Source: Pyxidicoccus parkwaysis (GTDB taxonomy: Bacteria; Myxococcota; Myxococcia; Myxococcales; Myxococcaceae). From it: DNA of 64,000 bases. Positions 35,764-43,402 of this stretch are shown piece after piece; the first letter of the stretch is position 1; each line of letters begins with the position of its first letter. The notes under the pieces are model-generated. The model searched no databases, was not told the origin of the DNA, and was given only the letters and a program-made list of their open reading frames with translations. Both the position numbers and the translations under genes were made by a program. Where the stretch lies: contig NZ_CP071090.1 in assembly GCF_017301735.1 (NCBI RefSeq), positions 4,392,001 to 4,456,000 of the forward strand, written 5' to 3'.

Positions 35764-37250
35764 CACTACTGCGTTAGGGGTGTGCGGGGGAGCGAGCGAC
35801 TGAGGGCAGCCCGCCCTTGGCCGCCATTGAGTTGGCCGGGAGGCGTCCTACTCATGAAGTAGGTATGGATTCCTTCATGAATGCCGCTGCCGTGCAGCGG
35901 CTTGAGAGGTACTTCCAGCGAATCGGCGACGTGCTCGGCGAGGAGAGCCGACGTGGCTCGTTCGCCCACTATGCCATGGGCCTGCTGGGAGACGGAGAGC
36001 GCAAGAGCGTCGAGCCCATCGCCGCTCGCGCATGCCCGGCCCCCGGACGGGTGGGTGCCATGCACCAACGACTGTTGCACTTCGCTGTGGACTCCAAGTG
36101 GAGCGACCAGGACGTGCGGCGGGCGGCGGCGCGGTACGCGCTGGAGGCCATGCCCCGGCGAGAGCCGGTGGACGCCTGGATTGTGGATGACACGGGCTTC
36201 CTCAAGCAGGGCAAGCACTCGGTGGGCGTGCAGCGGCAGTACACCGGCTCGGCGGGCAAAATCACGAACTGCCAGATTGGCGTCAGCCTCAGTGTCGCCA
36301 CTCGCACCGAGCACCTGCCCCTCGACTTCGAGCTGTACCTGCCCGAGAGCTGGGCCAACGACGAGGCCCGCCGCCGCGAGGCCCGAATCCCTCCCGACGT
36401 CCCCTTCAAGACAAAACCCCAACTGGCACTGCAAATGATTGACCGGGCCGTGCAGGACGGTGTCCATCCCGGCGTTGTCTTGGGGGACACCGCCTACGGC
36501 ACTTCCAGCCAGTTCCGCGCGCACCTGCGCTCGCTGGGCTTGCATTACGCGCTCGCGGTGGAGCCCCAGACCACCGTCTGCCTGTTGGATGAAAAGGGGC
36601 GCCCCCGAGGTGACGCGCGGAGCGTTTCGGACCTGGCCCTGCGCATTCATGAGCGGGGAGGCTTCCGACGGTGCACCTGGCGCAAGGGCACCCAGGAGGA
36701 CTTGTCGGCATGCTTTGCCCTGCGTCGGGTCATCGCCGCGGGCGTGCCCCAGCGCGAGCAGGAGCCGTTGTGGCTGCTCATCGAGTGGCGGGACGATGAG
36801 CCCGAGCCCGCCAATTACTTCCTCGTTTCCCTGCCGGAGTTCAGAACGAAGAAGCAGCTCATCCGCCTGGTGATGCAGCGATGGAGAACCGAGCGCGCCT
36901 ACGAGGACCTCACGGGCGAGCTGGGGCTGGACCATTACGAAGGCCGCCGCTTCCCTGGCTGGCATCACCACGTCTCGGTGGCCCTGTGCTGCTACGCGTT
37001 CATCGTTGCCGAACGCGCGCGGCGTTTTCCCCCCTCGGCACGAGGGACGGCTGAAGCCCACACGCAGCCGCTCCAGGCCTGAGCGCCACTTCCACTACAG
37101 CTTCATCACCGCACGGCTCGCCATGGCGCGCGTGATTGCCACCTGGCTGCCGCGCTGCCCCACCTGCCACCGCTCCAACCACCGGCGCTCCCCGCGAAGC
37201 CTGCTCGGTCTCCCCGAGCACCCCTCGGGCCCCTGACGCAGTAGTGCTAG
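35760..37250 (+). mobile_element. IS701-family insertion sequence
   Basis: About 1.49 kb bounded by imperfect inverted ends: left CTAACACTACTGCGTTAGGGG (35760-35780) and right, read inward, CTAGCACTACTGCGTCAGGGG (from 37250), 19 of 21 bases alike. The outer YTAR tetranucleotides fit the 4-bp target preference I recall for IS701 elements, but they differ (CTAA left, CTAG right), so the flanks are not a clean target duplication. The left end interrupts the protease gene; the right end lies 13 bp before an SDR gene. Confidence 0.85.
35865..37082 (+). CDS. IS701-family transposase, apparent frameshift near the 3' end
   Basis: 405 residues from ATG 35865 (a TTG at 35817 is also possible). DDE-type IS701 transposase: first Asp in DAWIVDDTGFLKQGK, VGVQRQYTGSAGK, second Asp in VLGDTAYG, and the Glu region RTERAYEDLTGELGLDHYEG. 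After the run GTTTTCCCCCC at 37023-37033, coding character moves to the next frame, which continues as HFHYSFITARLAMARVIATW, then LPRCPTCHR, to a stop at 37234-37236 inside the right end. So the annotated frame loses ~60 residues. This could be an indel in the homopolymer or programmed slippage; activity is doubtful. Confidence 0.8.
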   Translation: MDSFMNAAAVQRLERYFQRIGDVLGEESRRGSFAHYAMGLLGDGERKSVEPIAARACPAPGRVGAMHQRLLHFAVDSKWSDQDVRRAAARYALEAMPRREPVDAWIVDDTGFLKQGKHSVGVQRQYTGSAGKITNCQIGVSLSVATRTEHLPLDFELYLPESWANDEARRREARIPPDVPFKTKPQLALQMIDRAVQDGVHPGVVLGDTAYGTSSQFRAHLRSLGLHYALAVEPQTTVCLLDEKGRPRGDARSVSDLALRIHERGGFRRCTWRKGTQEDLSACFALRRVIAAGVPQREQEPLWLLIEWRDDEPEPANYFLVSLPEFRTKKQLIRLVMQRWRTERAYEDLTGELGLDHYEGRRFPGWHHHVSVALCCYAFIVAERARRFPPSARGTAEAHTQPLQA

Positions 37251-37262
37251 GCGCTCGACGGG

Positions 37263-38108
37263 ATGAGTGCCTGGGACGAGAATGCGCCCATGCGAGGAAA
37301 AACAGTGGTCGTGACAGGCGCCTCGGCCGGTATTGGCGAGGCGCTGGCGGTGGCGCTGGCCGGACGCGGCGCCAACCTGGTGCTGGCGGCACGCAACGAG
37401 GAGGCGCTCCAGCGCGTGAAGGCCCGGTGCGAGTCGGCGGGCGGGCGCGCGGTGGTGGTTCCCACGGACGTGGGGGACGCGGAGGCCTGCCGCCGCATGG
37501 TGGAGCGCGCGGTGGAGGCCTTCGGCGGCATCGACGTGCTCGTCAACAACGCGGGCCTGACGATGGACGCGCGCGTGGACGAGGTGAAGGACCTCTCCCT
37601 CTTCGAGCGGCTGATGCGCATCAACTATCTGGGCGCGGTGTATTGCACCTACCACGCCCTGCCCCACCTCAAGGCCCGGCGCGGACTGGTGGTGGCCATC
37701 TCCTCGCTCACGGGCAAGACGGGAGTACCCGGGCGCAGCGGCTATGCGGGCAGCAAGCACGCCATGCACGGCTTCTTCGACTCACTGCGCATCGAGCTGC
37801 GCGACACCGGCGTGGACGTGACGGTGGTGTGCCCCGGCTTCGTCGCCACCGACATCCGCGCCAGCGCCCTGGGCGCGGACGGCCAGCCCCTGCGGGAGAG
37901 CAAGCACGACGAGAGCGAAGGCAACATGGACGTGGACACCTGCGTGGCCATCATCCTGCGCGCCATGGAGCGGCGAGAGCGCGAGGTGGTGATGACCACC
38001 AAGGCCCGCGTCGCTCAGTTCCTCAAGCTGGTGGCCCCAGGCGTCGTGGACCGCATCGCCGCACGGACCATGAAGGACCGGCAGCGCCAGCCGCCCCATT
38101 CCTCCTGA
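37263..38108 (+). CDS. SDR-family oxidoreductase
   Basis: 281 residues from ATG 37263; the ATG at 37290 is an alternative nearer the fold. Cofactor motif TGASAGIGE, NNAG in VLVNNAGLT, catalytic Ser in VAISSLTGK and YxxxK in GYAGSKHAM. The C-terminal extension (IILRAMERREREVVMTTKAR, then FLKLVAPGVVDRIAA) resembles the DHRS7/YqjQ-like subgroup. Substrate unknown. The IS701 right end is only 13 bp upstream, so the native promoter has been displaced; expression would have to come from the IS or be lost. Confidence 0.88.
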   Translation: MSAWDENAPMRGKTVVVTGASAGIGEALAVALAGRGANLVLAARNEEALQRVKARCESAGGRAVVVPTDVGDAEACRRMVERAVEAFGGIDVLVNNAGLTMDARVDEVKDLSLFERLMRINYLGAVYCTYHALPHLKARRGLVVAISSLTGKTGVPGRSGYAGSKHAMHGFFDSLRIELRDTGVDVTVVCPGFVATDIRASALGADGQPLRESKHDESEGNMDVDTCVAIILRAMERREREVVMTTKARVAQFLKLVAPGVVDRIAARTMKDRQRQPPHSS

Positions 38109-38122
38109 AGAACGAGTCATGA

Positions 38123-38143
38123 ACGGCGCTCTCCAGGCGCCGT
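38123..38143 (+). terminator. Hairpin after the second SDR gene
   Basis: ACGGCGC (38123-38129) pairs perfectly with GCGCCGT (38137-38143) over a 7-base loop, 14 bp after the SDR stop. It lacks a U-tract. Confidence 0.35.
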
Positions 38144-38327
38144 CACGCTCCCACGCAGGCGTTCCACCAGGCCCCCCTCGGCCCGTCCCTCCGGCGTCCC
38201 TGCCACGGAGCCCCGGTCCGCCGTGTCGCCCCACGACCCGGCGGCGCGCGGCGCCGGTCATCATGGCGCACCGTGTCCACCTCTCGCCGTGAGGACACTG
38301 ACATCCAATTCGGGGGGGAGGGACGAC

Positions 38328-38699
38328 ATGGACGTCAAAGAGGTCATCGAACGAGCCCGCGACAGCATCACCGTGAAGCGCGTCTACGGAGAAGCCATCC
38401 AGCAGGAGGGAGTCATCATGATTCCCGCGGCCCTGGTGGCCGGCGGTGGCGGTGGCGGAGGCGGCGAGGGGCTGCTTCCTCAGCAGGCCGGAGCGGAGGG
38501 CGAGGCCCAGAAGGCAAGCGGCTCGGGCGGTGGCTTCGGTATGAGGGCCAGGCCCGCGGGCGCCTTCGTCATCCGTGAGGGGAACGTCAGCTGGGTCCCC
38601 GCCGTGGACGTCAACCGCATCGTCCGGGGAGCGCAATTGCTCGCGGGCACGGCGCTCGTCCTCTTCGGTATCAATCGCATGCTGCGCGCGATCCGCTGA
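38328..38699 (+). CDS. GerW/YtfJ-family protein
   Basis: 123 residues from ATG 38328, with GGGGGGAGGG just upstream. It follows the GerW pattern: VIMIPAALVAGGGGGG (the Gly-rich stretch after a short strand), then GSGGGFGMRARPAGAFVI and VSWVPAVDVNRI, and ends in a hydrophobic, possibly membrane-inserting helix (GAQLLAGTALVLFGINRML). GerW was named for spore germination in Bacillus but occurs widely in non-spore formers; in myxobacteria a developmental role is possible but unproven. Isolated gene. Confidence 0.82.
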   Translation: MDVKEVIERARDSITVKRVYGEAIQQEGVIMIPAALVAGGGGGGGGEGLLPQQAGAEGEAQKASGSGGGFGMRARPAGAFVIREGNVSWVPAVDVNRIVRGAQLLAGTALVLFGINRMLRAIR

Positions 38700-38808
38700 G
38701 AACCTCACGGGCTTCCAGCAAGTACGACCCTCGTGAGTAGCGCTCCTCGGCCCCTGCACGCGGGAGACGTCATGGCGAACCGCACCCGCCGAGGGAAGGA
38801 AGGTCGAG

Positions 38809-39822
38809 ATGAAGCGTGTCGTCGTCGATCACTTCGGCGGGCCCGAAGTCGTGAAGGTGGTGGAAGAAGCCCCTCCCCGACCGGGGCCGGGCGAGGTCCG
38901 CGTCAAGGTCCTGGCCGCTGGCGTGTCGTTCACCGATGCCCAGTTGCGCGCTGGCACGTATCTCGGTGGGCCGAGGCCGCCGTTCACGCCCGGCTATGAG
39001 CTCGTCGGCGTCGTCGAGGAGCTCGGTCCGGGCTGCACGAGGCTGCGAGAGGGAGACCGCGTCGGCTCGCTGACGGTGTGGGGGGCCGACGCGGAGCGCG
39101 TCTGCGTGCCCGAGAAGTACGCGGTCGAGGTGCCCGAGGACCTCGACCCGGCCGAGGTCGTGAGCCTCGTCTTCCCCTACATGACGGCCTATCAACTGCT
39201 TCATCGCGCCGCGAAGGCGAAGCGCGGGGAGACGGTGCTCGTGCACGGCGCGGCCGGCAGGGTGGGCACAGCGCTCCTCGAGCTCGGAGCGCTGGCCGGA
39301 CTTCGCATCTACGGCACCGCCTCCGCTCGCGACCGCGCCGCGGTCGAGCGGCTGGGCGCGGCGGCGATCGACTACCGCAACGAGGACTTCCTCGCACGGG
39401 TGCGCGAGCTGACCGGCGACGGTGTGGACATCGCGCTCGACCCGATTGGCGGCATGGTGTCGCTTCGCTCCTTCAGCGCGCTGCGACCCGGCGGAAGGCT
39501 CGTCGTGTTCGGCCGCCATGCCACGCTCGCGCACGGACGCAAGAACTGGCGAGCGGTGTTCGCGTGGTACGCGGGGACCGCGGGCGTCGCGCTGTGGGGC
39601 CTGCTCTCGCGGCGCCGGCGGGTGCTCTCCTACCGCATCCAGAAGCTGCGCATCCGCCACCAGGATTGGTTCCGGGAGGACTTCCTCGCGCTGCTCGAGC
39701 TGCTTCGCCGTGGCGCAATCCACCCGGTCGTGGCCGAGCGCCTGCCGCTGTCCGAAGCTCGTCGCGCTCACGAGCAACTCGAGCGCTCTGCGGCGCTGGG
39801 AAAACTCGTGCTCGTTCCATGA
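38809..39822 (+). CDS. Zinc-free MDR oxidoreductase (quinone reductase-like)
   Basis: 337 residues with GAAGGTCGAG upstream of ATG 38809. Medium-chain dehydrogenase/reductase fold without the structural-zinc cysteines: PGYELVGVVEELG in the catalytic domain, then the NADPH motif HGAAGRVGTALLELG with the AxxGxxG spacing of quinone oxidoreductases. VDIALDPIGG is typical of the group. The stretch ~235-285 (KNWRAVFAWYAGT, LLSRRRRVLSYRI) is longer and more basic than usual and may contact a membrane substrate. Physiological substrate unknown. Confidence 0.87.
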   Translation: MKRVVVDHFGGPEVVKVVEEAPPRPGPGEVRVKVLAAGVSFTDAQLRAGTYLGGPRPPFTPGYELVGVVEELGPGCTRLREGDRVGSLTVWGADAERVCVPEKYAVEVPEDLDPAEVVSLVFPYMTAYQLLHRAAKAKRGETVLVHGAAGRVGTALLELGALAGLRIYGTASARDRAAVERLGAAAIDYRNEDFLARVRELTGDGVDIALDPIGGMVSLRSFSALRPGGRLVVFGRHATLAHGRKNWRAVFAWYAGTAGVALWGLLSRRRRVLSYRIQKLRIRHQDWFREDFLALLELLRRGAIHPVVAERLPLSEARRAHEQLERSAALGKLVLVP

Positions 39823-39889
39823 GCCAACGAGGACGCTCTGCGCGCGCTCCGCTGAAGAGCGCGCCTCACGCCTCATGCTATGAAAAGGC

Positions 39890-40519
39890 ATGGGGTCTTC
39901 CGGCGTGGACATCGAGGCACTCGAGGGACCGCCGGCCATCCGCAAGAGGCCGGGGATGTGGGTGGGAGGGCCGGTCCGCTCTCCCGCCGTACACGGCTTC
40001 CTGCTCGAGCAAACGCTGTGCACCGCGCTCGACGACGCGATGAACGGTACCTGCACGCGGATTCAAGTCACCCTTCACGCCGACCAATCCGTGACGGTTG
40101 AAGACGACGGTCCGGGTTTCGCATTCGAGCTGACCCCAAGGGGAACCCCGCTGGTCGAGCTCATCACGATGAGACTCCCACTCGCGGCCAGGCTGCATCA
40201 AACAAGCCCCGGCCTCACGAAGCGCGACTTCCGCGGAGGTCTCATCGTGGCCAACGCCTTGAGCGAGTGGCTCCATCTGGAGGTCAGGAAGAAGGGTCAG
40301 CTGTGGCGCCAGCGCTTTCGATGCGGGAAGCCGCAGGGGCCCATGGTTCCCGTCGAGGCGTCCGACCGCACCGGCACGCGAATCACATACAGAGTCGATT
40401 CAGCGCTGCTTCCGGCCCCCATCCGCGTCAAGGTGCTCCGAGCCTGCATCGAGGGAATGGCCGCCGAAGTCCCGGAGGTCCAGTTCTCGTTCAAGCAAGA
40501 GCGCGCGCGTCGGGCCTGA
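39890..40519 (+). CDS. Stand-alone degenerate GyrB/ParE-type ATPase domain
   Basis: 209 residues. The start copies the GyrB N-terminus: IEALEGPPAIRKRPGMWVGG. The Bergerat fold can be traced: the first helix with Glu40, QTLCTALDDAMNG where GyrB has VVDNSIDEALAG, then VTVEDDGPGF (the DxGxG nucleotide motif kept), and GGLIVANALSEWL in place of the ATP-lid motif. The Mg-binding Asn is replaced (Thr44 by my alignment) and the lid glycines are reduced, so ATP hydrolysis is doubtful. Transducer, TOPRIM and tail domains are absent. It may bind GyrB or act as a decoy or inhibitor (speculative); no such role is known to me. Confidence 0.68.
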   Translation: MGSSGVDIEALEGPPAIRKRPGMWVGGPVRSPAVHGFLLEQTLCTALDDAMNGTCTRIQVTLHADQSVTVEDDGPGFAFELTPRGTPLVELITMRLPLAARLHQTSPGLTKRDFRGGLIVANALSEWLHLEVRKKGQLWRQRFRCGKPQGPMVPVEASDRTGTRITYRVDSALLPAPIRVKVLRACIEGMAAEVPEVQFSFKQERARRA

Positions 40520-40639
40520 CGTGCGGCGAGGGACGTAGGTGGTGGTGCTTCATCGCGTTTCACAGGTGCCTGCCTCCAGCGTCAAGGAGTTGGGGCTTCT
40601 TCAGCCCTTCGACCCCGCTGACCGCAAGGACCTCCCCCC

Positions 40640-41347
40640 ATGGCTCCCGCTCTCGCTCCCAAGGAGTACCCGTACACCGTCGTCGGCGTCCTGGAGATCT
40701 TCTACGAGGATGGCGGGGTCATGAAGAAGTGGGTCGGTAGCGGGTACCTCGTGAAGACGGCGGCGCATCCGGAACGGAAGGACATCGTCCTGACCGCCGC
40801 GCACAACCTCGTCTTCCTGCGGAGGCCAGGGCCGCTGGAGCTGCACTTCACCGTCTATGGGGACCGCGATGTCTACACCATCGCCGCGCGGCGGGATGGC
40901 ACCCTCCGGTACGCGATTCCCGAGGGCTACGACAGGTTCCCGGGCAACCCTGCCTTCGACTACGCGGTGATGATTCTCCAGGAGGGGGCAGGAGGCGCGA
41001 ACGCCCCGCTGACGCTGGCCACCGTCGGTGAGACACTCCGGACGCCCGCGACCATCGCCGGTGGCCTGAGCGCGAAGGTGCAGGAAGGCGACCGCAAGGT
41101 GTATTGCAGCGCCGTGACGGCCGAGAAGCGGCGGGACACCGCGCTGTACTATCCGGAGGATGCGACCGCCAAGGGGATGAGCGGCGGCCCCGTGCTCGTC
41201 GAGGAGCGCGCCTCCACGTGGACGTCCATCGGCGTCGTCACCGGGACGGGAATCGTGGACGGCGAGCTCAAGGGCATCGCCGCACCCATCTTCGAGGAGA
41301 CGGCGGAGAGCATCGACGCGTTGATTGCGTCCTCACTCGCCGGCTGA
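40640..41347 (+). CDS. Trypsin-like serine protease without signal peptide
   Basis: 235 residues. S1-like triad: His in LTAAHN, Asp in FDYAVMIL and Ser in AKGMSGGPVLV, with VGSGYLV before the first. There is no signal peptide or transmembrane helix, unlike HtrA/DegP proteases, and no PDZ domain. AAGGA precedes the ATG at good spacing. Stand-alone cytoplasmic trypsin-like domains occur in several bacterial conflict systems (recalled), so a regulatory or defence-linked role is possible, but no partner is clear. It converges on the small operon at 41453-42839. Confidence 0.78.
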   Translation: MAPALAPKEYPYTVVGVLEIFYEDGGVMKKWVGSGYLVKTAAHPERKDIVLTAAHNLVFLRRPGPLELHFTVYGDRDVYTIAARRDGTLRYAIPEGYDRFPGNPAFDYAVMILQEGAGGANAPLTLATVGETLRTPATIAGGLSAKVQEGDRKVYCSAVTAEKRRDTALYYPEDATAKGMSGGPVLVEERASTWTSIGVVTGTGIVDGELKGIAAPIFEETAESIDALIASSLAG

Positions 41348-41452
41348 CGCTCGGCGTTGGGCGGCGTGAAGTGGGAACCGGTCCTCGGAGAAAGGTGTGT
41401 TCTCGCGAGGACCGGTCCGTCTCATCTCATCCAGGTCTGGCGGGCACTCCGC

Positions 41453-41824
41453 CTACGGTGTGACGCCCTGTGGCATCTGGTTGCGCATGACGAGCAACAC
41501 CTGGTTGATGGTGTTCACCCAGACCTGCGTCGCGACCTCATCCACGTTGATGTTGTCCTTCATGAGCTTGAACATGAAGTCATTGCCGTTGCGAAGGATG
41601 AGGTGGACGCTGTTGCCCTTCCAGAAGCTCTTGTTGACCTCCGCGCGGTCGATGTCCTTGATGTAGAAGTTGAAGATCAAGGTGCCAATCTGGTCCTCAG
41701 CGAAGACCCGCTTGTTCGTCATCGTCGCGAGGTAGTCCCAGTAGAACGTCTCGTTGGGCTTGCGCGTCTTCGCGATGGCCTGCTTCTTGACGGCTTCGCC
41801 GGGGCCAAGAATCACTTGCGTCAT
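41453..41824 (-). CDS. PH-like domain protein, third gene of a small operon
   Basis: 123 residues from ATG 41824, which overlaps the stop of the preceding gene (ATGA). The pattern MTNKRVFAED, FNFYIKDIDRAEV, VHLILRNGNDFMFKLM and WVNTINQVL resembles bacterial PH-like/GRAM-type domains (strand order plus a final Trp-containing helix), which bind lipids or protein partners. Sequence support is modest. No membrane segment. Being coupled to a zinc-ribbon protein and a Gly-rich protein, it is probably part of one complex. Confidence 0.6.
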   Translation of the reverse strand: MTQVILGPGEAVKKQAIAKTRKPNETFYWDYLATMTNKRVFAEDQIGTLIFNFYIKDIDRAEVNKSFWKGNSVHLILRNGNDFMFKLMKDNINVDEVATQVWVNTINQVLLVMRNQMPQGVTP

Positions 41825-42054
41825 TTGGTGCTCGCAGGGGTGGTGCTGCTCGAGAAGAGATAGCCGTCCTGATACAGCTCCGTGTAGCCGCACTTGGTGC
41901 AGACCGCCGCGAACAGGGGCAGGGTCTGCGGATTTCCGAAGTCTTCATCCGGTTGCAGGGTGAAGCGACAGTTCGGCATGGTGAGCATGGTGTCGGGACA
42001 GTTGATGCAGAGGGCGGTCCTCCCTCCGCGTTTGGGATCATCGCGGATGGGCAC
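41821..42054 (-). CDS. Small zinc-ribbon protein
   Basis: 77 residues. Two Cys pairs, CINCPD near the start and CTKCGY near residue 50, could hold one zinc as in zinc ribbons; a further lone Cys lies in PNCRFTL. The C-terminal tail is Ser/Thr-rich. The start lies 5 bp after the preceding gene's stop and its own stop overlaps the next start, so the three genes are made together. No family recognised beyond the ribbon. Confidence 0.65.
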   Translation of the reverse strand: MPIRDDPKRGGRTALCINCPDTMLTMPNCRFTLQPDEDFGNPQTLPLFAAVCTKCGYTELYQDGYLFSSSTTPASTK

Positions 42055-42059
42055 GACGC

Positions 42060-42839
42060 TCAGTCCTCCGTGATTCGCGAGAAGCCCCTGGGCGTCTTGT
42101 TGACCTTGTCCCGCGCCGCCTTGTTCTTCATGCGGTCGATGTCCTGCTTCGTGCGCGCGGCCAGGTTGGCGTCGTCACGGTCGTAGGCGTCGTCGATGAC
42201 AGCCCCCACTCCTCGCCCGATCGCCGCCACCCCATCGATGCCCACCCCCACGGCGCCGACGATGGCTCCGGCCTCGGGGTTCCTGACGCCCACGACGGCG
42301 CCGACCTTGGCGACGGTCTCACCGACCTTCTGAATCGTGTCGTAGGTCTCATCGCGACGCTTCTGGTGCGCGTCCCGGTGGGTATCGGCGCCTCCCTCGA
42401 TGCTGGCCATGACAGGCACGTCGAACGGATCCGCCTCGGCCGAGAAGAACCCGCCGCCGGACGACTCCGCCTCCGCGGTGCCGAGCCCCCCCGAGGGCTC
42501 CTCCCCCTGGAACGGCTCTTGGGCGTCCATGCCGTCACCGGTGGAGTCGGCTCCGTCATCGGCCGGCGCCCCGCTGGCAGGCCCCATGAACGGATCCGCC
42601 GTCACGTCTCCCGCCCCCGAGAAGAAGCCGCCGTCATCTCTCGGCGGCACCGGCCGCGTCTGGATGGGAGGATGCGGCATCCTCTGCTGAAAGGGCGAAC
42701 GCGGCGGCTCCCGCACCACTGCCTGTTTGAGCCTGCCGTCGGCGCCCTGACCCGGCGCCGCCACCCGCCGGCGCTGAGGCTCGACTCCCTCTGCCTGAGC
42801 CTCGCCGGACGGCATCACATCATCGAACCAACCCGACAT
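42060..42839 (-). CDS. Low-complexity protein with Gly-zipper-like segment, first gene of the operon
   Basis: 259 residues. The N-terminal ~140 residues are Pro/Gly/Asp-rich and probably disordered, with two GGGFFSxAxDPF-type short repeats (DDGGFFSGAGDV and SGGGFFSAEADPF). The C-terminal part has a coiled segment (RRDETYDTIQKVGETVAKVG) and then a Gly/Ala/Val-rich stretch AGAIVGAVGVGIDGVAAIGR, like a glycine zipper or membrane-associating segment. It ends in a basic helix. No known family. It opens the operon with the zinc-ribbon and PH-like genes. Confidence 0.65.
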   Translation of the reverse strand: MSGWFDDVMPSGEAQAEGVEPQRRRVAAPGQGADGRLKQAVVREPPRSPFQQRMPHPPIQTRPVPPRDDGGFFSGAGDVTADPFMGPASGAPADDGADSTGDGMDAQEPFQGEEPSGGLGTAEAESSGGGFFSAEADPFDVPVMASIEGGADTHRDAHQKRRDETYDTIQKVGETVAKVGAVVGVRNPEAGAIVGAVGVGIDGVAAIGRGVGAVIDDAYDRDDANLAARTKQDIDRMKNKAARDKVNKTPRGFSRITED

Positions 42840-43402
42840 GTTTCCCCCTCATGTAAATATTACTGCACTGCTGTATCAATCCTTTGTCAGGCGACACGGC
42901 AGCGTCAAGACGAGGTGATGATGACCCAGTGCAGGGCGATACGTGTTGACGCATGGAGACGCAGAGTGGGCAGCACCTCGTGGGTCCTGGGTTCCTGCAT
43001 GTTTCGCTACGTGGACGCCTGTCTTCGGGAAGCCGGTCTCGTCACCTCCAGCCTGAGGACGAGGCTGACGCGGGCCTACTCTCAGAGTCGCCTCTGGCGG
43101 CACCGGGGCCGTCGGGCTTCCTGCCCCATTCCCACAACGGAGCGTTCAACGAACGCTCACGATTCTTGAATGGACAGTCGCGCCAGACCCGGAAGCGGGC
43201 GCAAATACAGACCAGGAGTGCGGGAGCCATGGACTCTGGGTTTGACAAATCACTCAGACAGGCGCCCGCCGGAGAATGAAAACTTGCTGAACTTTGAAGC
43301 TCAGTGTCATTTCGGTCTGATTTTGTTTTTCGGAAATCCTTTCAGTCTCTGAGATGCGCTCCAGTCTTCATCCCTTCACCCCCGCACCTTGAAGGACGAG
43401 TC
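42840..43402. other. 563-bp intergenic region with a dispersed 31-bp repeat
   Basis: No gene is supported. It contains one copy of a 31-bp repeat at 43058-43088, an inverted repeat GAGCGTT/AACGCTC at 43140-43158 and an AT-rich stretch at 43270-43340 that probably holds the kelch-gene promoter. The first 60 bp upstream of 42839 are AT-rich and likely hold the promoter of the minus-strand operon. Confidence 0.5.
43058..43088. repeat. 31-bp dispersed repeat, copy 1
   Basis: Matches 50849-50879 in the same orientation at 28 of 31 positions, with a central identical block AGGCTGACGCGGGCCTACTC. Both copies are outside genes. Confidence 0.65.

Noticed and set aside
39890..40519. Replication-origin or gyrase locus
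   Set aside because: Only a partial, degenerate GyrB-like domain is present; there is no dnaA, dnaN, recF or gyrA and no DnaA-box cluster.
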